Shown: piece after piece, positions 39,716 through 48,711 of the stretch | Layout of the letters: every line of letters starts with the position of its first letter | Position numbering within the stretch: the first letter of the stretch is position 1 | Origin: Jannaschia sp. S6380 | GTDB lineage: Bacteria; Pseudomonadota; Alphaproteobacteria; Rhodobacterales; Rhodobacteraceae | Assembly: GCF_023015695.1 (NCBI RefSeq) | Contig: NZ_JALKAS010000001.1 | Span: forward strand, 2,170,001-2,234,000 | Direction of reading: 5' to 3' | Length of the DNA stretch: 64,000 bases | Program-made: the position numbers and the translations under genes | Notes under the pieces: model-generated | What the model was told of the DNA's origin: nothing | The model's database searches: none | Seen by the model: only the letters and a program-made list of their open reading frames with translations

Positions 39716-40546
39716 TCAGCGCTGCCAACCTTCCGTTGCCATAATGTCCTGTGCTTCACCTGAAACGAGAAAATCCACAAACTGTTGCGCCTCTGGATCG
39801 GCGTTCGGTGAAATGACGATGCTGACATCGCGATAAATAACGCGTTCTTCCGACATTTCGATCATCTCGAGATCGTCTTTCGTGATTGGCCAGTTTGGCC
39901 ATGTAATCCAAGCATCAGCATCTTGATCGACAAACTGTTGATAACTCGCGCCCGAACCGAGCGCGTAGGCCACGATATTGCTGCGAAACTTCGCAATATC
40001 GTCCAGTCTGCCAAGGCGACCAGCAACGTCTTCCCAGACGCCGGTACCGGACGTGTTGTATACGCCAGCCCCTTCGGTCACGATGATCTTGACATCATCG
40101 GCTAGCAAATCTTCAAACCCATCGATCCCCAACGGGTTTCCGGCTTTCACGGCGATGACAGCGGGCCGCAGATAGATCGGCTCGACGTTGTCATGATCGA
40201 AGGCTGGATAGGTGAGCAAAAACGCGGTCATCGCCTGCTCGGCGGTGCCCCACAGAATGTCTGCATCGGCTTGCGCATCTGCCGTCCATGCCGCTTCAGG
40301 GCCAGCGACCACTTCCACGGTGTTGCCTGTCATCTCTTCCCAGACATCGGCCACTTGACGAAATGCCGTATGCGGTCCACCCGCGCCATACAGCTTGACG
40401 ACACCATCGTTTGGAGCGTGCTCGATTGAAGCATCATGCAACTCGGTTTGACCCAATCTGTCAGCGAAAACATCTGCCTGTGCAGCGAGTGGGAGGACAA
40501 ACGAAAGCGTCAGGGCAATCGGGAACGTGTTCGGTTTGAGAAGCAT
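39716..40546 (-). CDS. orphan ABC solute-binding protein (oxyanion/ModA-like)
   Basis: A 276-residue periplasmic binding protein. It has a signal peptide (cleavage near LAAQA), KLYGAGGPHTAF near the N-terminus, DILWGTAEQAM, and a C-terminal VDFLVSGEAQDIMATEGW typical of type-2 binding proteins of the ModA/PstS class. No permease or ATPase gene is adjacent. Its GC content and codon use are clearly lower than the window average, and it lies just after a tRNA gene, so it is probably acquired. The ligand is unknown. Confidence 0.75.
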   Translation of the reverse strand: MLLKPNTFPIALTLSFVLPLAAQADVFADRLGQTELHDASIEHAPNDGVVKLYGAGGPHTAFRQVADVWEEMTGNTVEVVAGPEAAWTADAQADADILWGTAEQAMTAFLLTYPAFDHDNVEPIYLRPAVIAVKAGNPLGIDGFEDLLADDVKIIVTEGAGVYNTSGTGVWEDVAGRLGRLDDIAKFRSNIVAYALGSGASYQQFVDQDADAWITWPNWPITKDDLEMIEMSEERVIYRDVSIVISPNADPEAQQFVDFLVSGEAQDIMATEGWQR

Positions 40547-41282
40547 TGAAGTATCCTTGGTTCGAGAAAAGACCGTGATCGCTTCAATCTGAAATCGAGC
40601 GGGGAAGTCCGATATATTGGCAAACTCCCGGTTGGTCGCTTTGGTTCAAAACAATCAATGTCGTAGGCGCCCAGTTTACGGGAGAGCACAGGGACTTGAG
40701 CCCTGTTTCCGAGTTCTATTGGTCGATCCAAAGCAGTCATTCGAAACCAGATCGTCAACGACCGCTTCGTCCGCCTTGCGGACCTCTGCCTATGCCCCTC
40801 AATACGTCCGCTTTCGGCAGAAGTCGCAGTAAGGCATACAATCGGCAACGCCACAGCGGCGCAACTGATGGCCCATCTGGACACGGACCGCCCCGACATC
40901 CGCGCTGCCCTCGACGAGGGGCGGACAGGTCCGCTGCGCGAGGCTTTGTCCGACCTCGTCTGGCGCCATGGCCGCTCTCGCAGCCAGGTGGGGATCTTGG
41001 CGGGCATCGGCCGGGACCCGCGCGACCCGGGCGCGTACCTGACCTATCCGGGCACCAAGTTCGCCGGATAAGGGAAGCGTGGGGTCACGGGGCATGTGAT
41101 CGGCATTCCGTCGTCTGTCGCCGGAGTCGATGCTGCCAGGGGGTCATGGGCAGGACGTCGAGGAACCGCGCCACGCCGCGTCATGGTGCATTTCTGATCT
41201 CGGGCCTCAAGAACGTCGATTTGTCCCGGAAGCCGGCGGACGGCGCTCGTCCATCCCGCGGTACGACCGAGGTCTCCCCTTG
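40547..41282. other. gene-poor region, possibly decayed
   Basis: A 736-base stretch between the orphan binding protein and the peptide-transport operon. Only one short open frame (40868-41071) has coding-like codon use; the rest appears non-coding or decayed. I found no copy of the tRNA-Ala 3' end that would mark an integration boundary. Confidence 0.5.
40868..41071 (+). CDS. possible small protein or gene fragment
   Basis: A 67-residue frame (MAHLDTDRPDIRAALDEGRTG...) with strong GC preference at third codon positions, as in real genes here. It has no recognised domain and no obvious ribosome-binding site. It may be a remnant of a longer gene. Confidence 0.3.
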   Translation: MAHLDTDRPDIRAALDEGRTGPLREALSDLVWRHGRSRSQVGILAGIGRDPRDPGAYLTYPGTKFAG

Positions 41283-41328
41283 ACGTGAGCGTCACGTTCG
41301 ACAAGCTGAACCAATACGAAATTGGTTC
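41283..41328 (+). promoter_or_regulatory. paired inverted repeats upstream of the peptide ABC operon
   Basis: ACGTGA-GCG-TCACGT (41283-41297) overlaps a TTGACG (41280-41285), and a second repeat, GAACCAAT-acgaa-ATTGGTTC (41308-41328), has perfect 8-base arms. Both lie 50-95 bases before the first transporter gene. The GntR regulator at the operon's end is a candidate binder, which is inference. Confidence 0.5.
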
Positions 41329-41376
41329 GCAGGCAAATTCGTCGATCGGGGGCGGGGTGAGGGAAGGCTGGCAGAC

Positions 41377-42393
41377 ATCGAGACCGACCTGAATACGAAG
41401 AACCAGCCGCTCCTGTCGCTGGAAGGGCTGTCGCTGCGCTTCCGTGGGCAGGCGGCCGATGTGGTGGACGGCGTGTCGCTCGCGGTCGGGCGTGGCGAAG
41501 TCCTCGCGGTCGTGGGCGAGAGCGGGTGCGGCAAGAGCGTAACCGCCATGGCGCTGATGGGGCTTCTGCCCAAGGAGGCCGCGCGAATTTCCTCGGGCGC
41601 GCTGACGCTGGCGGAGGCGCGGTTCGATCTGAAGAGCGAGACGCTGCCGCGGGCGATGCGCGGCGACCGCATGGCGATGATCTTCCAGGAACCTATGACC
41701 TCGCTCAACCCGGTGTTTCGCATCGGGGACCAGATCGCGGAAGTGGTGCTTCGCCATCGCGGCGGCACCCGCGCCGCGGCCATGGACCGCGCGCGCAAGA
41801 TGCTGGACCGCGTCGGGATCGCAGATCCCGGCCAGCGTCTGAACGAGTATCCGCACCAATCCTCGGGCGGCATGCGACAGCGCGTGATGATCGCGATGGC
41901 GCTGGCCAACGACCCCGAGATCCTGATCGCTGACGAGCCGACGACGGCGCTGGACGTCACCATCCAGGCGCAGATCCTCGACCTGATCCGCGACCTGCGC
42001 GACGACACCGGCATGGGCACGATCATGATCACCCACGATCTGGGCGTCGTCGCCGAGATCGCGGACACGGTGGCGGTGATGTACGGGGGCCAGGTCGTCG
42101 AGCGCGGACCGGTGGTGCGCGTCTTCGACGACCCGCAGCATCCCTATACGATCGGCCTGATGAGCGCGATGCCGCAACTCGACCGACCCGGCGGACGACT
42201 GGCCATCGTGCCGGGCACGGTGCCCACGATCGCGACCATGCCCGGGGGCTGCCGGTTCCGCACGCGCTGCGCCTTCGCCACGAAGACCTGCGCGGTGCGG
42301 CCCGCGCTGTCACGGACGGGGGCTGGCCACGAGGTCGCGTGCCACTACGCCCCGCTCGAGCACCACGTGTCCGTGGCGGAGGTCGCGACGTGA
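41377..42393 (+). CDS. peptide/nickel-type ABC transporter ATP-binding protein (DppD-like), no normal start codon
   Basis: A 338-residue ABC ATPase if it starts at 41377. LLSLEGLSLRF forms strand 1, Walker A is GESGCGKS, the signature is SSGGMRQRV, and Walker B is ILIADEPTTALD. A C-terminal cysteine-rich CRFRTRCAF..C region is typical of DppD/OppD. Upstream of strand 1 the frame is open to 41284 but has no ATG, GTG or TTG. At 41377 an ATC sits 9 bases after GGGAAGG, where an ATG would be expected. The first standard start (GTG 41461) would delete strand 1. It overlaps the next gene by GTGA. Confidence 0.85.
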   Translation: METDLNTKNQPLLSLEGLSLRFRGQAADVVDGVSLAVGRGEVLAVVGESGCGKSVTAMALMGLLPKEAARISSGALTLAEARFDLKSETLPRAMRGDRMAMIFQEPMTSLNPVFRIGDQIAEVVLRHRGGTRAAAMDRARKMLDRVGIADPGQRLNEYPHQSSGGMRQRVMIAMALANDPEILIADEPTTALDVTIQAQILDLIRDLRDDTGMGTIMITHDLGVVAEIADTVAVMYGGQVVERGPVVRVFDDPQHPYTIGLMSAMPQLDRPGGRLAIVPGTVPTIATMPGGCRFRTRCAFATKTCAVRPALSRTGAGHEVACHYAPLEHHVSVAEVAT

Positions 42394-43493
42394 CGGGGGA
42401 AATCATCCTCGAGGCGCGGGGCGTCACCAAGCATTTCGGCGGCGGAAGCTGGCTGCAGCCCGCGCCCCTGGTGCGCGCGGTGGATGACGTGTCGCTGCGG
42501 GTGCGGCGGGGCGAAACCTTCGCCATCGTGGGCGAAAGCGGTTGCGGAAAGTCCACGCTGGCGCGCGTGCTCATGCGCCTGACCGATCCGACGGATGGCA
42601 GCGTCACCTTCGAGGGGCGCGACGTGGGCGGCGCCTCGGGTGCCGATCTGCGCGCGCTGCGCGGCGAGATGCAGTTCATCTTCCAGGACCCGTTCTCCAG
42701 TCTCAATCCGCGCATGACCGTCGCGGCGCTCGTGGGGGAGCCGCTGGAAGTTCACGCACCGGGGATGTCGATCCGGGCCCGGCGCGACCGGGTCGCCGAG
42801 TTGCTGCGCCAGGTGGGTCTGCGCCCCGAGCATGGCGACCGCTATCCCCACGAGTTCAGCGGCGGTCAGCGGCAGCGTATCGGCATCGCCCGCGCGCTGG
42901 CTTCGGGGCCCAAGCTGATCGTGGGGGATGAGCCGGTCTCCGCGCTCGACGTGTCAGTGCAGGCGCAGGTTATCAACCTACTGGGCGATCTGTCGCGCGA
43001 TCTGGGCCTGACGCTGATCGTGATCGCGCACGACCTGGGCGTGATCCGCCACATGAGCGATCGCGTGGCCGTGATGTATCTGGGCCGCATCGTCGAGAGC
43101 GGGACCACCGAAGAGGTCTATGCCAACCCGCGTCATCCTTACACGCAGGCGCTGCTGGCTTCGATCCCTTCGATGGCGGGCCGGACGGCGGACCACCGCG
43201 CGACCGTCATGGGCGAGATGCCCAGCCCGTCGGCGCCGCCGCCCGGCTGCCGCTTCCACACCCGCTGTCCGCACGCGCGCGACCGTTGCCGCAACGAGGT
43301 GCCCGATCTGGGGGATGACCCGGACGCGCACGGCACCGCCTGTCATTTCTGGCCCGAGATCGCGTTCGAGGCACCGCCTGCGGGCGGCGTGCGCCGGAGC
43401 CCCGCCGCCGAGGCGCGCCTTGCGCTGTGGCGCGCGGCGACCGAGGGCGCCCCCGTCACCCACCATCGGCTTATCCCAAGCGAGAGGACCTGA
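42390..43493 (+). CDS. peptide/nickel-type ABC transporter ATP-binding protein (DppF-like)
   Basis: A 367-residue ABC ATPase: Walker A GESGCGKST, Q-loop FQDPFSSLNPRM, signature FSGGQRQRIGIARAL, Walker B LIVGDEPVSALDVS, and the C-terminal CRFHTRCPHARDRC module of the oligopeptide class. The GTG start overlaps the previous stop. With its DppD-like partner it energises import through the two permeases that follow. Confidence 0.93.
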   Translation: MTGEIILEARGVTKHFGGGSWLQPAPLVRAVDDVSLRVRRGETFAIVGESGCGKSTLARVLMRLTDPTDGSVTFEGRDVGGASGADLRALRGEMQFIFQDPFSSLNPRMTVAALVGEPLEVHAPGMSIRARRDRVAELLRQVGLRPEHGDRYPHEFSGGQRQRIGIARALASGPKLIVGDEPVSALDVSVQAQVINLLGDLSRDLGLTLIVIAHDLGVIRHMSDRVAVMYLGRIVESGTTEEVYANPRHPYTQALLASIPSMAGRTADHRATVMGEMPSPSAPPPGCRFHTRCPHARDRCRNEVPDLGDDPDAHGTACHFWPEIAFEAPPAGGVRRSPAAEARLALWRAATEGAPVTHHRLIPSERT

Positions 43494-43496
43494 CCC

Positions 43497-45017
43497 ATGC
43501 CACATCTCAACACAGCCCTGATCGCGGCGCTGCTCGGCGCGACCGCGCTGAGCGCGACGCCCGCGATCGCCAAGGACCTTCGGATCGCGCTGCAATCCGA
43601 TGCCGACGTGCTGGACCCCGATCAGTCGCGCACCTTCGTGGGGCGGATCGTCTACGCGTCGCTCTGCGACAAGCTGGTGGACATCACCCCCGACCTCGAG
43701 ATCGTGCCGCAATTGGCCACCTCCTGGAGCACGTCCGAGGACGGCCTGCGCGTCACGATGCAGCTGCGCGAGGACGTGCTGTTCCATGACGGCACCCCCT
43801 TTGACGCGGACGCGGTCGCGCGCAACATCGAACGCTCGCAGACCCTCGAGGAATCGCGCCGCAAGTCCGAATTGGCCTCGATCACCGGCACCGAAGTGCT
43901 GGGTGAGTACGAGATCGCGCTCGACCTCGCGGGCCCCGACGCCACGCTGATGGCGCAGCTCGCCGACCGCGCCGGCATGATCATGTCGCCCAGCGCATTC
44001 GACGAGACGGGCGTCGACTTTGGCCTGAACCCCATTTGCTCGGGTCCGTTCGCCTTCGAAGAGCGCGTCGCGCAGGACCGGATCGTGCTGACGAAGTTCG
44101 ACGACTACTGGAACGCGGATGCCATCCATTTCGATAGCGTCACCTTCCTTCCCATCCCGGACACGACCGTGCGTCTGGCCAACCTGCAGTCGGGCGATAT
44201 CGACATGCTGGAGCGCCTGGCCGCCACCGATCTGGCGCAGGCCGAGGCCGATGACGGCATCGTCGTCGATAGCGCGGTGTCGTTGGGCTATCAGGGGATC
44301 ACGTTCAATCTCGGCAATGGCGAACGAGGCGACAACCCCTGGGGCAACGACGCGCGGCTGCGTCAGGCGCTGAGCTATGCGATCGACCGCGAGGCGATCA
44401 ACCAGGTCGTGTTCGACGGCGCCTTCGCGCCGGGCAACCAGTCCTTCCCGCCGACCTCGCCGTGGTACAATTCGGACCTGCCGGTCGAGGGTCGCGACGT
44501 GGAGCGCGCGCGCGAGTTGCTCGCCGAGGCGGGCTATCCCGACGGCCTCGAGCTGGAGGTGCAGGTCCCCAACACGACCGTGCCGCTGCAACTGATGCAG
44601 GTGGTCCAGGCGATGGCCGCCGAGGCGGGGATCGACATCTCGATCGTGTCCAAGGAGTTCGCGACACTGCTGGCCGACCAGTCCGCCGGTGACTACACCG
44701 CCAGCCAGGTCGGTTGGTCGGGCCGGGTCGATCCCGACGGGAACAACCACCAGTTCGCCACCACCGACGGGGGCATCAACGACTCGAGGTTTTCCGATCC
44801 GCGTGTCGACGAGCTTCTGAACGCAGCCCGTGTCGGCACGACCTTCGAGGCGCGCAAGGCCGCCTATGACGACGCGATGGCGATCATGCTCGAGGAGTTG
44901 CCGCGGCTGTTTCTCTACCACCAGACCTGGATCTGGGCCTATGACGACGCGTTGCAGGGCTTCGTGCCCTATCCGGACGGCATGATCCGCCTGGAAGGCG
45001 TCACCTGGGAGGAGTGA
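43497..45017 (+). CDS. ABC transporter solute-binding protein (SBP_bac_5)
   Basis: A 506-residue periplasmic protein. The signal peptide is cleaved near TPAIA, and the DppA/OppA-type fold shows LDPDQSRTFVGRIVYASLCDKLV, GLRVTMQLREDVLFHDGTPFDADAV and RQALSYAIDREAI. It captures peptides or similar compounds. The neighbouring gamma-glutamyltransferase suggests gamma-glutamyl peptides such as glutathione, which is inference. It begins 3 bases after the ATPase gene. Confidence 0.92.
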   Translation: MPHLNTALIAALLGATALSATPAIAKDLRIALQSDADVLDPDQSRTFVGRIVYASLCDKLVDITPDLEIVPQLATSWSTSEDGLRVTMQLREDVLFHDGTPFDADAVARNIERSQTLEESRRKSELASITGTEVLGEYEIALDLAGPDATLMAQLADRAGMIMSPSAFDETGVDFGLNPICSGPFAFEERVAQDRIVLTKFDDYWNADAIHFDSVTFLPIPDTTVRLANLQSGDIDMLERLAATDLAQAEADDGIVVDSAVSLGYQGITFNLGNGERGDNPWGNDARLRQALSYAIDREAINQVVFDGAFAPGNQSFPPTSPWYNSDLPVEGRDVERARELLAEAGYPDGLELEVQVPNTTVPLQLMQVVQAMAAEAGIDISIVSKEFATLLADQSAGDYTASQVGWSGRVDPDGNNHQFATTDGGINDSRFSDPRVDELLNAARVGTTFEARKAAYDDAMAIMLEELPRLFLYHQTWIWAYDDALQGFVPYPDGMIRLEGVTWEE

Positions 45018-45024
45018 TCCCCGC

Positions 45025-45050
45025 CCCCCGCGCCGGTCACGGCGCGGGGG
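45025..45050 (+). other. intercistronic hairpin
   Basis: CCCCCGCGCCG (45025-45035) and CGGCGCGGGGG (45040-45050) form a perfect 11-base stem with a GTCA loop right after the binding-protein gene. Such stems commonly stabilise the upstream mRNA and lower read-through into permease genes. Confidence 0.65.
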
Positions 45051-45077
45051 TTCCCGTTCCTGCGTTCGGTGTCGCCC

Positions 45078-46022
45078 ATGCTGCTGTTTCTGTTGCGCCG
45101 CATCCTGATCGCGGTGCCGACCATCTTCCTGATCTCGATATTCGTGTTCCTGCTGCAGAAGCTGCTGCCGGGCGATCCGCTGCTCGTGTTGGCGGGCGAG
45201 GAGCGGGACCCCGAGGTGCTGGAATTCCTGCGCGAGAAGTATCGCCTGAACGATCCGATCTGGCGGCAATACCTCGCCTGGATCGGCAATGCGCTGCAGG
45301 GCGATCTGGGCATCTCGCTTCGCACCAATCAGCCGGTGACCGAACTGATGGCCGAAAAGCTGCCGGTTACGATCCAGCTGGCGGTGATGTCGATGATCTT
45401 CGCGCTGACCATTGGGATTCCGGCAGGCATCCTGTCGGCGGTCAAGAAGGGCACGGCCACCGACTACGTCGCCAACGTCGTGGCGTTGTCGGGCCTGTCG
45501 ATCCCGAATTTCTGGCTGGGCATCATGCTGATCCTGCTGGTGTCGGTGAAATGGCAGCTGCTGCCCGCGTCGGGCTACGTGCCGCTCTCGGAAGATTTCG
45601 GCCAGTCGATCCGCACCATGATCATGCCGGCCTTCGTGCTGGGCACGGCGTTGGCGGCGACGCTGATGCGGCATACGCGATCTTCCATGCTCTCGGTGCT
45701 CTCGGCCGATTACGTCCGCACCGCGCGGGCCAAGGGCCTGACCGAGCGGGTGGTCGTGCTGCGCCATGCGTTCCGCAACGCGCTGACGCCGATCGTGACG
45801 TTGACGGCGCTCCTCTTCGGAGAGCTGGTGGCGGGCGCGGTCCTGACCGAGCAGATCTTCACCATCCCGGGCTTCGGCAAGCTGGTGGTCGATGCGGTGT
45901 TCAACCGCGACTACGCCGTGGTCCAGGGCATCGTGCTGGTGACGGCGGTGGGGTTCATCGCGATGAACCTTGTGGCCGACATGCTCTATTTCGTGCTCAA
46001 CCCGCGCCTGAGGGGGCAATGA
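45078..46022 (+). CDS. peptide ABC transporter permease (DppB-like)
   Basis: A 314-residue inner-membrane permease with six helices: MLLFLLRRILIAVPTIFLI at the N-terminus, QKLLPGDP, and the EAA-type loop VRTARAKGLTERVVVLRHAFRNAL that contacts the ATPase. ATG 45078 gives the typical DppB start; GTG 45069 is an alternative. One base separates it from the next gene. Confidence 0.92.
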   Translation: MLLFLLRRILIAVPTIFLISIFVFLLQKLLPGDPLLVLAGEERDPEVLEFLREKYRLNDPIWRQYLAWIGNALQGDLGISLRTNQPVTELMAEKLPVTIQLAVMSMIFALTIGIPAGILSAVKKGTATDYVANVVALSGLSIPNFWLGIMLILLVSVKWQLLPASGYVPLSEDFGQSIRTMIMPAFVLGTALAATLMRHTRSSMLSVLSADYVRTARAKGLTERVVVLRHAFRNALTPIVTLTALLFGELVAGAVLTEQIFTIPGFGKLVVDAVFNRDYAVVQGIVLVTAVGFIAMNLVADMLYFVLNPRLRGQ

Positions 46023-46023
46023 C

Positions 46024-46917
46024 ATGACCGATGCCGCCACGCCCTCCACGATCACCGGCGCGACCGATCCCGTCCTCGCCGCCAAACCCGAGAACCGCGT
46101 CTGGAAGAAGTTCCGCCGCCACCGAAGCGCGCTGTTCGGCGGCGGCCTGGTGGTGTTCTTCGTTGCCATCGCGCTGCTGGCGCCGATTTTGCCGATCCCG
46201 GACCCGGCGGCAACCGATTGGTCCGCCGTCCGCCAGGCGCCCGGCTGGGATCACTGGATGGGGACCGACGAGATCGGGCGCGACGTGATGTCCCGCATGA
46301 TCTGGGGCGCACAGGCGTCGCTGCTGGCCGGTGTGGTGTCGGTGGGCATCGCGGTGATGCTGGGGGTGCCGCTGGGCCTTGTGGCAGGGTATTTCGGCGG
46401 TTGGACGGATGCCGTCATCTCGCGTTGCACCGAGGCGCTCCTGGCGGCGCCGTTCCTCATCCTCGCCATTGCGCTGGCGGCGTTCCTCGGGCCGTCCCTG
46501 ACGAATGCGATGATCGCCATCGGCATATCGGCCACGCCGATCTTTATCCGGCTGACCCGCGGGCAGGTTATCGCCGTCGCCTCCGAGGACTATGTCGAGA
46601 GCGCGCGGGCCATCGGGCTGCCCGTGCCGCGTATCCTGTCGCGCTACATCCTGCCCAACGTCCTGCCGCCGATCCTGGTGCAGGCGACGCTGACCATCGC
46701 GACGGCCATCATCGCCGAGGCGTCGCTGTCCTTCCTGGGCTTGGGGCAACAACCGCCGGCGCCGTCCTGGGGGTCGATGCTGAACACGGCCAAGAACTTT
46801 CTCAACCAGGCGCCGTGGATGGCACTCTGGCCCGGCGTCTCAATCTTCTTCGTCGTACTGGGATTCAACCTTCTGGGCGACGGGCTGCGCGATGCGCTAG
46901 ACCCGCGCGAACATTGA
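46024..46917 (+). CDS. peptide ABC transporter permease (DppC-like)
   Basis: A 297-residue permease with a cytoplasmic N-terminus, membrane helices from about residue 40, and the EAA loop DYVESARAIGLPVPRILSRYILPNVL. It pairs with the DppB-like subunit. The order ATPase-ATPase-binding protein-permease-permease is a complete dipeptide-type system. Confidence 0.92.
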   Translation: MTDAATPSTITGATDPVLAAKPENRVWKKFRRHRSALFGGGLVVFFVAIALLAPILPIPDPAATDWSAVRQAPGWDHWMGTDEIGRDVMSRMIWGAQASLLAGVVSVGIAVMLGVPLGLVAGYFGGWTDAVISRCTEALLAAPFLILAIALAAFLGPSLTNAMIAIGISATPIFIRLTRGQVIAVASEDYVESARAIGLPVPRILSRYILPNVLPPILVQATLTIATAIIAEASLSFLGLGQQPPAPSWGSMLNTAKNFLNQAPWMALWPGVSIFFVVLGFNLLGDGLRDALDPREH

Positions 46918-46929
46918 ACCGAGGCAAGG

Positions 46930-48711
46930 ATGAGCGATTTCACCACCCGACCCGAGATACGCGGCACGTTCGGCGTCGCTACGTCGACGCACTGGATCGC
47001 CTCGGCCGTGGGCATGGGCATCCTAGAGCGCGGGGGCAACGCCTTCGACGCCGCCGTGGCCACGGCCCTGACGCTGCAGGTCGTCGAGCCCCATCTCAAC
47101 GGCCCGGCAGGCGACATGCCCGCGATCTTCCATTCCGCCAAAACGGGGCGGACCGAGGTGCTCTGCGCGCAGGGGCCCGCCCCCGCGGCCGCCACGATCG
47201 AGCATTACCGTGCCGAAGGGTTGTCGCTGATCCCCGGATCGGGCCTTCTGGCAACGGTCGTGCCCGGCGCGTTCGACGGCTGGATGCTGATGCTGCGCGA
47301 TCACGGCATCATGGAGATCTCGGACGTGATGCGCCCGGCCATCGACTACGCGCGCGACGGGCATCCCGTGCTGCCGCGCGTGGCGAACACGATCCAGGGG
47401 CTTGCCGGTTTCTTCGCGGAACACTGGCCCAGCTCGGCCGAAGTCTGGACCCCCGGCGGCGCGGTGCCCGAACCCCACGCCCTGTTCCGCAACCCCGACC
47501 TCGCGGCAACCTACGACCGTCTCGCATCCTCGGACGGCGACACCCGCGAGGCCCGCATCGACGAGGCGCGGCGGCAATGGCGTGAAGGGTTCGTGGCCGA
47601 GGCGATCTTCGACTATCTCGCGGATGCCGAGGTCCTGGATGTCTCCGACGCGAAACACCGGGCTGTCCTTGCCCCGGCCGACATGGCCGACTGGCGCGCC
47701 ACCTACGAGGAGACGCTGACGCTCGAGTATCACGGCTGGACCGTCCACAAGACGCAGGCCTGGTCGCAGGGGCCGGTCCTGTTGCAGGCGCTGGCTATCC
47801 TGCGGGGCGTCGATCTCGGGGCGATGGACCCCAACGGCGCCGAGTTCGTCCACACCGTGATCGAGGCCGTCAAGCTCGCCTATGCCGACCGCGAGACCTA
47901 CTATGGCGATCCCGACCACAGCAACATCCCGATGGATGAACTTCTGTCGGAAGATTACGCCGCCGCGCGCCGCGCCCTGATCGGGACGCAGGCCTCGACG
48001 GAGCAGCGGCCCGGCCGTATCCCCGGCTTCGAGGCGCAGGCGGATGCCTATCTCGACCGTGCGACCCGCGATTTCGGCGTGGGCCGCGTGGCCGCCCAGG
48101 AACCCACCATGTCGCACCTCACCGAAAAGCGCGGCGATACGGTCCATCTCGACATCATCGACCGCTGGGGCAACATGGTCGCCTCGACGCCTTCGGGCGG
48201 GTGGCTGCAGTCGAACCCGGTGATCCCCGGTCTCGGATTTCCGTTGAACTCGCGCGCGCAGATGTTCTGGCTGGACGAGGGGCTGCCCACTTCGTTGGCC
48301 CCGGGCCGCCGCCCGCGCACGACGCTGACGCCCAGCCTTGCCGAGAAGGACGGCCGGCGCCTCGTGTTCGGAACCCCCGGCGGCGACCAGCAGGACCAAT
48401 GGCAGCTGATCTGGTTCCTCCGCTTTGTCCATCATGGGCTGGGCCTGCAGGAGGGGATGGATCAGCCGCTCTTCCATTCGATGCATTTTCAGGGCTCGTT
48501 CTTCCCGCGCGAAGTGCGCCCCGGCGAGATGATGATCGAGCCGGCCGTGGGCGAGGCGGTCATCGACGAGCTGCGTGCACGGGGCCATATCGTCACCGTG
48601 GCCGAGCCGTGGACCGTCGGCCGCCTGACGGCCGCCCTGCGCGAGGCGGACGGCACCCTTCGCGCCGCCGCGACGCCCCGGTTGATGCAAGCCTATGCGG
48701 TGGGCCGATGA
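46930..48711 (+). CDS. gamma-glutamyltransferase family protein
   Basis: A 593-residue Ntn-hydrolase proenzyme. The catalytic threonine is T404 in GDTVHLDIID, where self-cleavage makes the small subunit's N-terminus. GGNAFDAAVATALTLQVVEPHLNGPAGD and VEAVKLAYADRE are in the large subunit. No clear signal peptide is seen, so it is probably cytoplasmic, closer to YwrD-type members than to periplasmic Ggt. It would hydrolyse gamma-glutamyl peptides imported by the upstream transporter. Its stop overlaps the DUF1028 gene (ATGA). Confidence 0.9.
   Translation: MSDFTTRPEIRGTFGVATSTHWIASAVGMGILERGGNAFDAAVATALTLQVVEPHLNGPAGDMPAIFHSAKTGRTEVLCAQGPAPAAATIEHYRAEGLSLIPGSGLLATVVPGAFDGWMLMLRDHGIMEISDVMRPAIDYARDGHPVLPRVANTIQGLAGFFAEHWPSSAEVWTPGGAVPEPHALFRNPDLAATYDRLASSDGDTREARIDEARRQWREGFVAEAIFDYLADAEVLDVSDAKHRAVLAPADMADWRATYEETLTLEYHGWTVHKTQAWSQGPVLLQALAILRGVDLGAMDPNGAEFVHTVIEAVKLAYADRETYYGDPDHSNIPMDELLSEDYAAARRALIGTQASTEQRPGRIPGFEAQADAYLDRATRDFGVGRVAAQEPTMSHLTEKRGDTVHLDIIDRWGNMVASTPSGGWLQSNPVIPGLGFPLNSRAQMFWLDEGLPTSLAPGRRPRTTLTPSLAEKDGRRLVFGTPGGDQQDQWQLIWFLRFVHHGLGLQEGMDQPLFHSMHFQGSFFPREVRPGEMMIEPAVGEAVIDELRARGHIVTVAEPWTVGRLTAALREADGTLRAAATPRLMQAYAVGR

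Noticed and set aside
39469..41376. A complete genomic island with attachment sites at tRNA-Ala
   Set aside because: No integrase gene and no second copy of the tRNA end were found, so only a composition change is claimed.
42978..46169. A 1063-codon open frame on the minus strand
   Set aside because: It is antisense to the peptide ABC genes. High GC suppresses stop codons there, and its translation is rich in His, Arg and Gln with no domain similarity.
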